From Thalassospira sp. MCCC 1A03138 (lineage in GTDB: Bacteria > Pseudomonadota > Alphaproteobacteria > Rhodospirillales > Thalassospiraceae): DNA of 64,000 nucleotides. Where the stretch lies: the NCBI RefSeq assembly GCF_002115785.1, contig NZ_JFJY01000003.1, positions 248,001-312,000 on the forward strand, written 5' to 3'. A program made the translations under genes and the position numbers. Shown here one piece after another: positions 10,678 through 21,059 of the stretch (positions are counted from its first letter, which is position 1; every line of letters begins with the position of its first letter). The notes beneath the pieces are model-generated. The model did not search any database and was not told the DNA's origin. It saw only the letters and a program-made list of their open reading frames with translations.

Positions 10678-10979
10678 ACAAACCCCAATTACGTTTGACG
10701 TTATCTTTTATCGCCATGTTAGCCGGTAAACGATACCGATCTCAACGTTTAATCTGCGCTTATCGGCCATATGGCCACATGTTTGATATGGGAGCGCACC
10801 CAAGGATGCGAAACCCCTGTTCATTATCACCTGAACGTTATGGAATTTCGCATGTTCCAAACAATGTCACAGAACCTACTTATACCCCCTGTCTATGACC
10901 AGAGGATGAATGGGCGCAAGCCATAAAAAAACGCCCCGGCAAAACACCGGGGCGTTTTCATCGGATCGTTATGCAACGA
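10678..10979. other. clpP-clpX intergenic region
   Basis: No gene. The clpP terminator occupies the right end. The remainder should contain the clpX promoter. I looked for a heat-shock promoter but found no well-spaced pair; a GTTCA-N8-TGAAC inverted repeat lies at 10819-10836. Confidence 0.5.
10924..10958 (-). terminator. Terminator of clpP
   Basis: A perfect 12-bp stem (AAAACGCCCCGG with CCGGGGCGTTTT) has a 7-base loop and, on the minus strand, runs into TTTTTTATGG. It lies about 20 bases beyond the clpP stop. Confidence 0.9.
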
Positions 10980-11609
<630 letters not shown>

Positions 11610-11655
11610 CGACTGCAATCTCCTTGCTGCATCCTAAACCGGTATGTCGGACGGA

Positions 11656-13113
11656 TTACTTCTCTTCCGATTTATCGGCTTTTTTCTTGGCAGCCGGCTT
11701 CTTGCCAGCAGATTTCTTGGCCGGAGCCTCTTTGTCTGCAGCTTTTTTAGCCGGTACCTTCTTGGCAGCCGATTTCTTCTTCGGAGCTTCGTCTTCCTCT
11801 TCCGGTTTCAGAAGATCTTCGACCGAAACGGTCTTGTCTTCTACCTTGGCGAGTTCGACGATGTAATCCACGACCTTGTCTTCATATACAGGCCCCTGAA
11901 GCGCCTGCAAGGCCTGCGGGTTATTTTTGTAGAATTCAATAACCTGCTGTTCCTGACCCGGATATTTCTGGGCCTCGGCAACAAGGACCTTGTTCACGTC
12001 TTCCTGGGTAACCTGGATTTCGTTTTTACGGCCGACTTCTGCCAGCAGAAGACCAAGAAGAACACGGCGTTCTGCGATTTCGCGGAACTCGTCGGTCAGT
12101 TCTTCTTCGGACTTGCCTTTGGTCTCGTCATCTTCCTGACCCGCATCACGTGCCTGTTTGATCTGGGCAATGATGCCTTCCAGCTCGTTCTCGACCAGGC
12201 TGGTCGGCAGTTCGAAGCTGTGGTTTTCGGCCAATGCATCAAGCAGCTGGCGTTTCAGTTTCTGACGGGCAACCGATTCGTACTCGCGACCGAAATCCTT
12301 GCGGATTGCGTCTTTGAGGGCGTCAAAGCTTTCCTGACCGAGTTTCTTGGCGAGTTCATCGTCAAGAGCAGCCGGTTTCTTTTCCTTGATTTCCTTGACG
12401 GTTACGTCGAACTCGGCATCTTTGCCAGCAAGTTCAGCCGCACCATAGGCTTCCGGGAACTTCACCTTGACGACAACTTCGTCACCAGCATTAACACCGG
12501 TCAGCTGGTCTTCGAAACCTTCGATGAACGAGCCCGAACCAAGTTCGAGTTCGTAATCTTCGGCTTTACCGCCTTCGAAAGCTTCGCCGCCGATTTTGCC
12601 AAGGAAGTCGATGACGACAACGTCACCGGCTTTCGACTTGCGCTTGCGTGCGAGCGGCTCGGTGGTGCCCTGCGCTGCTGCAATACGGTCAAGCGTTTCG
12701 TTGACTTTCACATCGTCAAGTTCAACGACTTCGCGGGTCAGTTTCAGCTTTTTGAAGTCCATCGGTTCGATAGCCGGAATGACTTCGACAGCAATGGCGA
12801 ACTCAAGGTCCTTGCCTTCGTCAAACGAGGTCACTTCGATTTTCGGCTGAACGGCCGGACGCAGGTCATTGTCGTTAAGAACCTTGCCGGTGTTTTCGTT
12901 TACAGCGGCTTCGAGAACTTCGCCCATGACAGCCTGGCCATAGCGCTGGCGCAGCAGTTTCGCAGGAATCTTGCCCGGACGGAATCCCGGCAGGCGAACC
13001 TGGTCTTTGATCTCGTCGAGTTTGGCGACGACTTTTTCTTCAATCTGAGCGGCGGGCACAACGACTTTGAACTCGCGCGCCAGGCCTTCGTTTTTGGTTT
13101 CAGTAACCTGCAT
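11656..13113 (-). CDS. tig: Trigger factor with Lys/Ala-rich tail
   Basis: A ribosome-associated chaperone and peptidyl-prolyl isomerase. The ribosome-binding signature appears as GFRPGKIPAKLLRQRYG near residue 45. The FKBP-like domain follows at about 160-245 (GDVVVIDFLGKIGGEAFEGG), then the long helical C-terminal domain. At 485 residues it is about 40-50 longer than typical. The extra length is a tail from about residue 440 made of repeated KKSAAKK, PAKKAADKE and AGKKPAAKKK blocks, resembling histone H1-like tails. Confidence 0.97.
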   Translation of the reverse strand: MQVTETKNEGLAREFKVVVPAAQIEEKVVAKLDEIKDQVRLPGFRPGKIPAKLLRQRYGQAVMGEVLEAAVNENTGKVLNDNDLRPAVQPKIEVTSFDEGKDLEFAIAVEVIPAIEPMDFKKLKLTREVVELDDVKVNETLDRIAAAQGTTEPLARKRKSKAGDVVVIDFLGKIGGEAFEGGKAEDYELELGSGSFIEGFEDQLTGVNAGDEVVVKVKFPEAYGAAELAGKDAEFDVTVKEIKEKKPAALDDELAKKLGQESFDALKDAIRKDFGREYESVARQKLKRQLLDALAENHSFELPTSLVENELEGIIAQIKQARDAGQEDDETKGKSEEELTDEFREIAERRVLLGLLLAEVGRKNEIQVTQEDVNKVLVAEAQKYPGQEQQVIEFYKNNPQALQALQGPVYEDKVVDYIVELAKVEDKTVSVEDLLKPEEEDEAPKKKSAAKKVPAKKAADKEAPAKKSAGKKPAAKKKADKSEEK

Positions 13114-13227
13114 AGATAACTCTTTTGCTTGGTTCGAATAATGTCCGTTACGCGACGCAGTCCGGACCTCAGAAAGTCAATATGACTAAACGAATATGTA
13201 TCCTGGTCTTAATTTATGGTCAGCTTA

Positions 13228-13312
13228 TGGTACGGGCGAAGGGACTCGAACCCCCACGGATTGCTCCACTGGAACCTAAATCCAGCGCGTCTACCAGTTC
13301 CGCCACGCCCGC
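13228..13312 (-). tRNA. tRNA-Leu (TAG)
   Basis: An 85-base class II tRNA on the minus strand. The acceptor is GCGGGCG with CGCCCGT (G-U at the first pair). The anticodon stem CTGGA/TCCAG closes loop TTTAGGT with anticodon TAG. A variable arm follows, then the T arm GGGGGTTCGAGTCCC. The CCA end is encoded. Confidence 0.95.
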
Positions 13313-13328
13313 ACACAAGCATACCAAA

Positions 13329-13349
13329 CACACCGGAAGTACCGGTGTG
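13329..13349 (-). terminator. Candidate terminator/hairpin before tRNA-Leu
   Basis: A perfect 8-bp stem (CACACCGG with CCGGTGTG) around a 5-base loop, followed on the minus strand by TTTGGTAT. It lies between the NAD(P)HX repair gene and tRNA-Leu, but about 220 bases past the former's stop. Confidence 0.4.
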
Positions 13350-13571
13350 GGTGCGCCTTAATACAAACTTCGATCATGTCATGCAAGCATCGCCTTTTAG
13401 ACAGATGCATTCAGGTGGAAAATTAATTTGAAACGGGGCGGTTTTCTGCGTTTCACAAGATTGTTGGAAGGTTCGAAAAACTGCCCGAAAAAGCATTTTC
13501 GCCCATCAAACACCGGCTTCAGGTATCCGAACGCAGCCAATTTGCGATAGAACCAGCGCCTCATCCAGACA

Positions 13572-15029
13572 TCACTTGGACGCGGCACGCCAAAGCTGCC
13601 CCAGCAGAACCGGCAGATGATGCGGAATATCCTCGGCAATCAGACCGGGACCAATATCCCCCCCGGCACGCGCATGAAGCCACGCCCCCATGCAGGCAGC
13701 ATCAAACATTTCCATCCCCTGTGCCATCAACCCGCCGATAATCCCGGCCAGGACATCCCCCGATCCGGCTGTTGCCAGCCACGGCGCATCGATCGTGTTG
13801 ATTGCCGCCCGGCCATCTGGGGCGGCAACAACCGTATCCGCCCCCTTGATCAGGACGGTCGCACCGCTTCGCTTGGCTGCGGCCCGCGCACGGCTTAGCT
13901 TGTCGCCTTCGATATCAGGAAACAGACGGACAAATTCGCCTTCATGTGGCGTTAACACCGTTGGCCCCTGAATGGCAAAAAACAGCGTGCTGGGCTGTTC
14001 GGCGAAACTGGTCAGCGCATCGGCATCCAGAACCGTGCACCGACAATAATGCAGCAACGTAATGATCCGGCTGCATGTTTCATCCCCAACGCCGAATCCC
14101 GGCCCGATCACCAATGCGTTGTGACGACAATCCTTTAACAGGTCATCAAGGGTCGCAATCGGTGCCGTCATGATGCCGGGGCTATCCGCGGCATAAACCG
14201 AAAGGCTTGCGGGTTCTGCCACAACTGTAAGCAACCCTGCCCCGGCACGGCGCGCCGCCCTTGCCACCAGCCGGCCTGCCCCGGTCATGGTCGCCCCGCC
14301 AATCACCAGCAAATGCCCCCGATGATATTTATGCCCATCCACACCGGGCCAGTTGATGCCCGCCCGCCACACACCGGGCTCATTACATACAAGCATCGGA
14401 CGGATATCGCGGATCGTCTGATCGGCGATACCGATGTCACGCACAATCAGCTGACCACACAGAATGCGACCGGGCAAAAGATAGTGCCCCGGCTTCGGAC
14501 GGCAGAATGTCACGGTGACGTTCGCCTTGACCGAAATACCGCGAACTTCGCCGGAATTGCCATCAACCCCGCTTGGCACATCCACTGCAACAACCGGCAC
14601 GCCGGAATCGTTTACAGCCTGCACCAGACTGGCAAGATCGCCCTCAATTGGCCGCGCAAGCCCTGCACCAAACAGACAATCAACCACCAGATCGGCCCCG
14701 ACCAGCAATGCAGGCGAAAGCCGCTCGACCGCCCCTTCCCAGCGTCCCGCATTCAGGGCGGCATCCCCGGTCAGCTTTTCAACATCGCCAAGCAGCCCCA
14801 ACCGTACTGACCACCCCGCATTGCGTAAAAGGCGGGCAATAACAAAGCCATCGCCGCCATTGTTCCCCGGCCCGCATAACACCGTTGCGGCACGCGCCGT
14901 CCACCGCGACACGATTTCGGCAACAACAGACGCACCGGCATTTTCCATCAAAACGTCGCCAGATGTGCCAGCCTCAATGGTTTTGCGGTCGGCTTCGTAC
15001 ATCTGTTCAGTGGTGAGGACTTCGAACAT
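13572..15029 (-). CDS. nnr: Bifunctional NAD(P)HX epimerase/dehydratase
   Basis: A metabolite-repair enzyme of about 485 residues that interconverts the epimers of hydrated NAD(P)H and dehydrates the S form with ADP. The N-terminal YjeF_N domain has GPGNNGGDGFVIARLL near residue 55 and VDCLFGAGL. The C-terminal ribokinase-like domain starts about residue 230 with HKYHRGHLLVIGG, and has LTPHEGEF and the ADP-site ATAGSGDVLAGIIGGL. A GTG two codons earlier is open, but AGGTGA five bases before this ATG favours it. It is a single gene, divergent from dadA. Confidence 0.95.
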   Translation of the reverse strand: MFEVLTTEQMYEADRKTIEAGTSGDVLMENAGASVVAEIVSRWTARAATVLCGPGNNGGDGFVIARLLRNAGWSVRLGLLGDVEKLTGDAALNAGRWEGAVERLSPALLVGADLVVDCLFGAGLARPIEGDLASLVQAVNDSGVPVVAVDVPSGVDGNSGEVRGISVKANVTVTFCRPKPGHYLLPGRILCGQLIVRDIGIADQTIRDIRPMLVCNEPGVWRAGINWPGVDGHKYHRGHLLVIGGATMTGAGRLVARAARRAGAGLLTVVAEPASLSVYAADSPGIMTAPIATLDDLLKDCRHNALVIGPGFGVGDETCSRIITLLHYCRCTVLDADALTSFAEQPSTLFFAIQGPTVLTPHEGEFVRLFPDIEGDKLSRARAAAKRSGATVLIKGADTVVAAPDGRAAINTIDAPWLATAGSGDVLAGIIGGLMAQGMEMFDAACMGAWLHARAGGDIGPGLIAEDIPHHLPVLLGQLWRAASK

Positions 15030-15188
15030 TTTCACCTGTCACATTCGGTACATTGGCGTGCTTGCCGGATCATCCGGAAAACGAACAGACACCGGTAGCT
15101 ATTTGTTTTCCCGATCAGTATATTGCAAACGCAATCGCGAGTCAGAGACTAACGCGTACTTAACGATCCGTAACGAGGCTTTTCCGGT

Positions 15189-16439
15189 ATGCATGTTGTC
15201 GTGATGGGCGCTGGCGTCATTGGGACGACGGCGGCCTGGTATCTTTTGGAAAACGGCCATCAGGTTACGGTAATTGACCGACAGCACGCCGCAGGTCAGG
15301 AAACCAGCTTTGCCAATGGCGGCCAGATTTCCGCCTGCCATGCCACACCGTGGGCAAATGAACATACCCCCGCACAGATACTGAAATGGCTTGGCCGCGA
15401 AGAAGCGCCGCTGTTGTTCCGGATGCGCTGGGATCCGCAACTGTTTTCATGGGCTCTCCGGTTCCTGCGCAACTGCACCGATAAACGGGCACGCGTGAAC
15501 CTTGAAAAGGCACTGCGCGTTGCGACATACAGCCGCGCCTGCCTGAAAGACCTGCGCAGCAGCCTTGGCCTTGAATATGACCATCTCGAACAGGGTATTC
15601 TTCACGTCTGTCGAAACGAAGACGAACTGGCAACGGTCGAAAAGGCAACCCGCCAGATGCAGGAATTTGGCCTGAACCGCCGCATGGTCAGTGCCACCGA
15701 ATGCCTTGAAATCGAACCAGCCTTGCGCGACAGCAATGGCAAAATCATCGGCGGCAGCTTTACCCCCGACGATGAAAGCGGGGATGCGCGAAAATTTACC
15801 GAACTTCTGGCAGACCGCTGCCGTGAACGCGGTGCCATCTTCAGGCTCGACACAACCATCACCGGACTTAAACAGGATCAGGGCCGCATTGCCGCCGTCA
15901 GCACCGATCAGGGCGATATTTCCGGTGATCGTTATCTGATGTGTCTGGGCAGTTACAGCCCGCTTCTGTTAAAGCCGCTTGGCATCCATTTGCCGGTTTA
16001 CCCGTGCAAGGGATACTCGATCAGCATCGATACCACCGGCCATAACGGTGCCCCCCGGGTGGCCCTGATTGATGACAGTGTGAAGATGGTCTATTCGCGG
16101 CTTGGAAACCGGCTCCGCGCCGCGGGAACGGCGGAACTGGACGGCTATAATCTTAGAATGTCGGAACGACGCCAAAAAATGATTGCCGATAAGGCATTCG
16201 AATTGTTTCCAAATTCCGGTGATCGTTCAACAATCGAGTTCTGGTCGGGACTTCGTCCTGTAACACCTGATTCTGCCCCTGTTATTAGTGATACCAAATA
16301 TGATAATCTGTATCTTAATACGGGGCACGGGACTTTGGGGTGGACGATGAGTTGTGGTTCTGGAAAGGCTGTTGCCGATCTCATTGACGGACGCAAACCC
16401 GATATCTCGCTTCTTGGACTGGGTATCGACCGTTTTTAA
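15189..16439 (+). CDS. dadA: D-amino acid dehydrogenase
   Basis: A 416-residue FAD flavoprotein of the DadA/DAO family, expected to oxidise D-amino acids and pass electrons to the respiratory chain at the inner membrane. The N-terminal FAD fold is VVVMGAGVIGTTAAWYLLENGHQVTVID, followed by the family segment GQETSFANGGQISACHATPWA. The C-terminus has WSGLRPVTPDSAPVI and LNTGHGTLGWTMSCGSGKAVADLI, typical of DadA. Length is normal. No alanine racemase is adjacent. Subfamily assignment is strong; substrate is inferred. Confidence 0.93.
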   Translation: MHVVVMGAGVIGTTAAWYLLENGHQVTVIDRQHAAGQETSFANGGQISACHATPWANEHTPAQILKWLGREEAPLLFRMRWDPQLFSWALRFLRNCTDKRARVNLEKALRVATYSRACLKDLRSSLGLEYDHLEQGILHVCRNEDELATVEKATRQMQEFGLNRRMVSATECLEIEPALRDSNGKIIGGSFTPDDESGDARKFTELLADRCRERGAIFRLDTTITGLKQDQGRIAAVSTDQGDISGDRYLMCLGSYSPLLLKPLGIHLPVYPCKGYSISIDTTGHNGAPRVALIDDSVKMVYSRLGNRLRAAGTAELDGYNLRMSERRQKMIADKAFELFPNSGDRSTIEFWSGLRPVTPDSAPVISDTKYDNLYLNTGHGTLGWTMSCGSGKAVADLIDGRKPDISLLGLGIDRF

Positions 16440-16478
16440 ACGATTGATTACTGGATAACGATGGGACCAAGGGCCGAC

Positions 16479-17591
16479 ATGACCACAGACTCCCTTATTG
16501 ACGCGGAAACCGTGCCATTGGCAGATCAAGTCGTTCTGAACGCACTGCCCTATGCCGCCGTCATCTGCGAGCGTAGCGGCAAGGTTTTGCAGTGCAATGA
16601 CGCCATGGCGAACCTGATCGGTGTTGCCCGCGACCGCATGATCGGGCGCAAGGCGGGCTTTCTGTCTGCCGGACTTCTCAATGACATTGATGATGTCTTT
16701 GCATCCGGTCGGACATGGCGCGGCGATATCGTGCTGGTCAATGCCAGCGATGAGAGCCACATGTGCGATCTGTCCATCGCCCCGCTGGAATATTTCCGCG
16801 GAAACGAAACACGCACAGCTGTTCTGATGACGCTGCTTGAAAATGACAGGCAGCAACAGGCCGAGCGCACCTTGATGGAACAGAATCGCGAACGCTCGGA
16901 CGCCAATGCATCAAAATCCGACTTCATTGCCAATATGGGGCATGAACTGCGCACCCCGCTTAATGCGATTATCGGCAATTCCGAATTGATCGCCGAAGGC
17001 GTACTGGGCGATATTTCCGACAGCTATCGTGACTGCGCGCGCGACGTGTACGAGGCCGGAACGCATCTGCTTGAACTCGTGAACAATGTTCTTGATGTCT
17101 CGAAGCTTTCGAATGGCTCGATGGCTTTGCAACTGGCAGAAGACGATATTGTTTCTGTAACGCAGGAAGCAACAAAACTAGTCAGCGACGACATCAAAAA
17201 ACGGCATCACAAACTGATCCTGAATTTGCCGCAAAAACCATTGTTGATGCCATGTGATCGCCTGAAACTGAAGCAAATCCTGATAAACATCCTCAGCAAC
17301 GCCGCCAAGTTCACCCCCGACAAGGGAGAGATTTCCGTAACATTGACGGTCTTGGACGACGAAATCTGTTTTGCCATTCAGGATAATGGTGTCGGCATGA
17401 GTCCGAACGACATTCCACGTGCGCTTGCCCGGTTCTCCCAATTGCACCCATCAGGGGTCAAGGAAAGTGCCGGAACGGGACTTGGTTTGCCGCTGGCCAA
17501 GCTTTTGGTTGAATTGCACGGTGGACGACTAAGCATCGAAAGCGACCTTGGCAAGGGCACAACAGTACGAATCACCCTGCCCCGCGTTTAG
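16479..17591 (+). CDS. Soluble PAS-domain histidine kinase
   Basis: A hybrid-free sensor kinase of about 370 residues without membrane segments or signal peptide, so a cytoplasmic signal is likely. A PAS-type domain covers roughly residues 20-120 (AAVICERSGKVLQCNDAMANLIG). The HisKA box is FIANMGHELRTPLNAIIGNSE. The catalytic domain has ILINILSNAAKFTPDKGEI (N box), IQDNGVGMSPNDI and GTGLGLPLAKLLVELHGG. The frame is open six codons earlier (16461); AAGGG lies ahead of the chosen ATG. No response regulator is adjacent, so it is an orphan whose partner is elsewhere. Confidence 0.92.
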   Translation: MTTDSLIDAETVPLADQVVLNALPYAAVICERSGKVLQCNDAMANLIGVARDRMIGRKAGFLSAGLLNDIDDVFASGRTWRGDIVLVNASDESHMCDLSIAPLEYFRGNETRTAVLMTLLENDRQQQAERTLMEQNRERSDANASKSDFIANMGHELRTPLNAIIGNSELIAEGVLGDISDSYRDCARDVYEAGTHLLELVNNVLDVSKLSNGSMALQLAEDDIVSVTQEATKLVSDDIKKRHHKLILNLPQKPLLMPCDRLKLKQILINILSNAAKFTPDKGEISVTLTVLDDEICFAIQDNGVGMSPNDIPRALARFSQLHPSGVKESAGTGLGLPLAKLLVELHGGRLSIESDLGKGTTVRITLPRV

Positions 17592-17645
17592 GTTTTATGT
17601 CGTAAAAACATGAAGGCCCGGCAGAACATTGCCAGACCTTGTGCT

Positions 17646-18122
17646 TTATTGGTCGGCCGACTTGTTCATCTGATCGTGACGCATCTGGATTTCTTTGGGC
17701 CAGCGGCTTTTGATATAGGACAGGGATGCTATGATTTCCTCATCCGTCAGAACTTTTTCAAAGCCGGGCATCGCAGACTGATAACCATCACCGATCATTT
17801 TCGCCGGACCATATTTGGTCAATGCAAACAGCAAATCATCCGGGTGATGCCAGGTATGACCGGTTTCATCATGCGGTGGTGCAGGCAGCAATCCGTCATC
17901 GCGCCGTTCTCGCCAGTTTGCCTCTCCCTTGAAATCACGACCGTGGCAGGACGCACAATTGGCATCATAGATTTTCTTACCCATTGCCACCAGTTGCAAA
18001 TTATCGGGTTGCAAACGAACCTGCGCCGCATCTTCGGTTTGGCTTTTACCATAAAAGACCAAGCCAATGAGGATGAATACAGATACAGCTCCGCCGATGG
18101 CGAAAATCGATTTCTTTTTCAC
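17646..18122 (-). CDS. Membrane-anchored class I cytochrome c
   Basis: A protein of about 158 residues with an N-terminal membrane anchor (KKKSIFAIGGAVSVFILIGLVFYGK) and a periplasmic single-haem domain. The haem site is CASCH in IYDANCASCHGRDFKGE. A likely Met ligand lies in GYQSAMPGFEKVLTDEEI, the usual C-terminal helix of small c-type cytochromes. The frame extends further upstream, into cueR, but GGAAG eight bases before a GTG marks this start. It begins 31 bases after the cueR stop with no terminator, so it is probably the third gene of the copper operon. Electron partner unknown. Confidence 0.9.
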   Translation of the reverse strand: MKKKSIFAIGGAVSVFILIGLVFYGKSQTEDAAQVRLQPDNLQLVAMGKKIYDANCASCHGRDFKGEANWRERRDDGLLPAPPHDETGHTWHHPDDLLFALTKYGPAKMIGDGYQSAMPGFEKVLTDEEIIASLSYIKSRWPKEIQMRHDQMNKSADQ

Positions 18123-18153
18123 CGAGTTTCTTCCTTCTTTCATACTGAACAGG

Positions 18154-18537
18154 CTATCCAGCCAGATCATTGATAATGGGGCAATGCGGCCGATGGTCGC
18201 CTTGGCATGCGTCAACCAGATGCGACAAGGTCTTTTGCAGGCTTTGCAATTCCGCGATCTTGCGTTCGATTTCCACAAGATGCGTTTTGGCAATCTGCTT
18301 CACATCCGCCGAAGCGCGGTTTCGGTCCTCGTACAGCGACAGTAACACCCGGCAATCCTCTACCGAAAAGCCAAGCCCCCGGGAACGCTGCAAAAAGCGC
18401 AATTTGTGCAAGTCATCGTCGCTGTAGTCCCGGTAGCCGTTTTCAAGCCGACCGGGCTTTACCAGTCCGATATCCTCGTAATAACGGATGGTTTTCGCCG
18501 GAAGACCGCTATCGCGGGATGCATCGGAAATATTCAT
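18154..18537 (-). CDS. cueR: Copper-responsive MerR-family regulator CueR
   Basis: A 127-residue MerR-type activator. The winged helix is MNISDASRDSGLPAKTIRYY at the N-terminus. The dimerisation helix follows, then the metal-binding loop with Cys 111 and Cys 119 in ACQGDHRPHCPI. This matches the two-Cys, eight-spaced loop that selects Cu(I) in CueR. The ATG overlaps the copA stop (ATGA), so the two are translationally coupled. A matching operator lies upstream of copA, implying autoregulation with copA. Confidence 0.94.
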   Translation of the reverse strand: MNISDASRDSGLPAKTIRYYEDIGLVKPGRLENGYRDYSDDDLHKLRFLQRSRGLGFSVEDCRVLLSLYEDRNRASADVKQIAKTHLVEIERKIAELQSLQKTLSHLVDACQGDHRPHCPIINDLAG

Positions 18538-21020
18538 GGTTTTTCTCCGCGGACTTTCCAACCGCGCAGCAACAGCGAGTTGCTGACGACCGAAACCGAA
18601 CTCAACGCCATCGCAGCCCCCGCAATCGCGGGGCTCAGGATACCGAACGCCGCCAAGGGCACGCCGATCACGTTATAACCAAACGCCCAGAACAGGTTTT
18701 GGGCGATCTTGCGCCGTGTTGCGATCGACACATCAATTGCCCCCTCGACAAGTGCCGGGTCAGACCGCATCAGGGTAATGCCCGCCGTCTCCATGGCCAC
18801 ATCGGTACCGCCCCCCATCGCAATACCGACATCCGCCGCAGCCAAGGCTGGCGCATCATTGATACCATCGCCGACCATGGCAACATGACGGCCAGCCTTG
18901 CGCAGTTTTTCGACCTCGCGCGCCTTGTCCTGCGGCCGGATACGACCGCGGCCTTCTTCAAGACCAAGCTGCTCTGCAACATAGGAAGCAACATCTTCAC
19001 CGTCTCCAGACAACATGATGCTGTTGATCCCACGCGCTTTCAGATCGGCTATCGCCTGCTTTGCCGACGCACGAATCCGATCTTCCAGCGTGATGAACCC
19101 GGCGAACCTGCCGTCAATCGCAACCAGAATGACGGTCTGGCCGCGCCCTTCGTAATCGGCAATCTGGCTGCCAAGATCACCATCTGGCAATCCAATACCA
19201 AGATCGGCAAGCATTGCCTCATTGCCTATAACGACATTGTGGTCTTCAACCTTTGCCTGAACACCGGCACCGGTTTTGCTGTTGAAATCAGTGATGTCAG
19301 GAATTTTAATTTCCTGTTTGCGTGCGGCATTGACGATTGCACGCGCCAGCGGATGTTCGCTTGCGGCCTGCACGGCGGCAACCATACGCAGCAGTTCGGC
19401 TTCATCTGTGCCCTCTGCGGGTTTGATGTCTCGAACTGTTGGCTTGCCTTCGGTCAGGGTACCGGTTTTATCAAAAATGACGGTATCAACATTGTGTGCC
19501 TGTTCCAGCGCATCGAAGTTCCGGATCAGGATACCGCTTTTCGCCGCGGCCCCCGTGCCCGCCACCAGTGCGGTTGGTGTCGCAAGCCCCAATGCACAGG
19601 GGCAGGCAATAACAAGAACCGAAACAGCGGCCACAATCGATGCTTCCATCGTGGCACCGAATAAAAGCCATCCGCCAAAGGTAACCAAGGCAATCAAGAC
19701 GACCACGGGCACAAAAATCCCGGAAACTTTATCGACCAGTCTCTGAACCGGTGCCTTTCCGGTCTGGGCATGTTCAACCAGCCGAATGATCCGCGACAGT
19801 GTTGTATCTTCGCCGATTGCGGTGACTTCGACATCAAGCCGCCCGGTACCATTGACAGCACCACCAACGACCATATCCCCTGCCACACGCGCGATCGGGC
19901 GTGTTTCTCCGGTGATCAGGCTTTCATCAAGCTCACTTTCACCTGCTGAAACCTTGCCATCAACGGGAACACGTTCACCTGGCAAAACCCTGACGGTGTC
20001 ACTGATAACAAGCTGGGCGATATCGATTTCAATTTCGCCTTTGGTTTCGTCAAGTTTACGCGCACGGCGCGGACGTAGCGCCATCAGTTCACGAATAGCC
20101 GCCGACGCACCGCGTTTGGCGCGTTCTTCCATGATTTTACCGGCAAGGATCAGGGTGATGATCGCGGCGGATGCCTCGAAATAAAGATGCGTCTGCCCGT
20201 CATGACCAGCCACAATCATGTTATAAAGGCTCAGGAAATAGGCGGCCGACGTACCAAGTGCGACCAGCACGTCCATATTGGCACTGGCGTTACGCAACGC
20301 CATCCAGGCGCCGCGATAAAACCGCCAACCGATCAGGAACTGCACCGGGGTCGCCAGCGCCAGTTCTACCCACGGGCTCAAATGAAAATCGACCCCCAGA
20401 TACATCCAGATCATCTGGGCCACCAGCGGCGCGGTCAGGACAATCGAAGCCGCCAGCCACCAAAGCGACTTGTCGGAATTCTTTTGGTCTGCGGGATCCT
20501 GCCCGTTTTCCTGACCGGATTTGCCTCGTGAAACAGCGTGATAACCGGCCTTTTCAACAGCCGCGATGACATCGGCGTCACCAACCTGTCCCGGTAAGGT
20601 ATGAATATCGGCCCGCTCCAGTGCGAAATTGACACTGGCTTCCGTAACGCCGGGCAGTTTGCTCAATGCCTTTTCGACGCGAAGCGCGCAATTGGCACAG
20701 GTCATGCCATCAATATCAAAAGACCGGCTTTCCTCGGCAACAGAATAGCCCGCGGAACGGATGGTATCGGCCAGTTTGCTAACTGATGTCTGATCACGAT
20801 CAAAGGTGACATGGGCAGAATTCAGCGCAAGGTTCACCTCGGACGATACACCGGGCAGCTTGCCCAATGCCTTTTCAATCCGACCGGCACAGGATGAACA
20901 AGTCATCCCGCCGATTTGCAGGGTCACTTCGCCACGCGCCCCTTCGTCCGTCGGTTTTTTCAAACCGGGGGCACCATTGCCACGAATTTCAGGGATGTCG
21001 GGTTCTGATCGCCTGTCCAT
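18534..21020 (-). CDS. copA: Cu(I)-exporting P-type ATPase
   Basis: An 828-residue P1B-type ATPase that pumps Cu(I) out of the cytoplasm. Two heavy-metal domains carry GMTCSSC (Cys 41, 44) and GMTCANC (Cys 108, 111). Membrane helices follow. The channel motif CPC sits in VIACPCALGLATPTALVAGTG, the phosphorylation site in VIFDKTGTLTEGKPT, the SEHPLA motif in the nucleotide domain, and VGDGINDAPALAAADVGIAMG near the end. First gene of the operon, preceded by a MerR-type promoter. Length fits CopA with two N-terminal domains. Confidence 0.97.
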   Translation of the reverse strand: MDRRSEPDIPEIRGNGAPGLKKPTDEGARGEVTLQIGGMTCSSCAGRIEKALGKLPGVSSEVNLALNSAHVTFDRDQTSVSKLADTIRSAGYSVAEESRSFDIDGMTCANCALRVEKALSKLPGVTEASVNFALERADIHTLPGQVGDADVIAAVEKAGYHAVSRGKSGQENGQDPADQKNSDKSLWWLAASIVLTAPLVAQMIWMYLGVDFHLSPWVELALATPVQFLIGWRFYRGAWMALRNASANMDVLVALGTSAAYFLSLYNMIVAGHDGQTHLYFEASAAIITLILAGKIMEERAKRGASAAIRELMALRPRRARKLDETKGEIEIDIAQLVISDTVRVLPGERVPVDGKVSAGESELDESLITGETRPIARVAGDMVVGGAVNGTGRLDVEVTAIGEDTTLSRIIRLVEHAQTGKAPVQRLVDKVSGIFVPVVVLIALVTFGGWLLFGATMEASIVAAVSVLVIACPCALGLATPTALVAGTGAAAKSGILIRNFDALEQAHNVDTVIFDKTGTLTEGKPTVRDIKPAEGTDEAELLRMVAAVQAASEHPLARAIVNAARKQEIKIPDITDFNSKTGAGVQAKVEDHNVVIGNEAMLADLGIGLPDGDLGSQIADYEGRGQTVILVAIDGRFAGFITLEDRIRASAKQAIADLKARGINSIMLSGDGEDVASYVAEQLGLEEGRGRIRPQDKAREVEKLRKAGRHVAMVGDGINDAPALAAADVGIAMGGGTDVAMETAGITLMRSDPALVEGAIDVSIATRRKIAQNLFWAFGYNVIGVPLAAFGILSPAIAGAAMALSSVSVVSNSLLLRGWKVRGEKP

Positions 21021-21059
21021 TTAGGTCACCATTCCATGATCAATAACTTGATATGGGTG

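Noticed and set aside
10683..10920. Heat-shock (sigma-32) promoter for clpX
   Set aside because: CTTGGG and CCCATAT are present but far too close together for a functional pair.
11644..13119. 491-codon open frame antisense to tig
   Set aside because: Full overlap with a well-identified gene, Phe-rich shadow translation, no ribosome-binding site or recognisable domain.
13397..13564. 55-codon basic/aromatic frame after the NAD(P)HX repair gene
   Set aside because: Weak ribosome-binding site and no family match. It could be real but cannot be supported.
21036..21055. ATCAA-N4-TTGAT palindrome near copA, considered as an FNR site
   Set aside because: The half-sites are in the opposite order to FNR (TTGAT-N4-ATCAA), and the CueR promoter already explains regulation.
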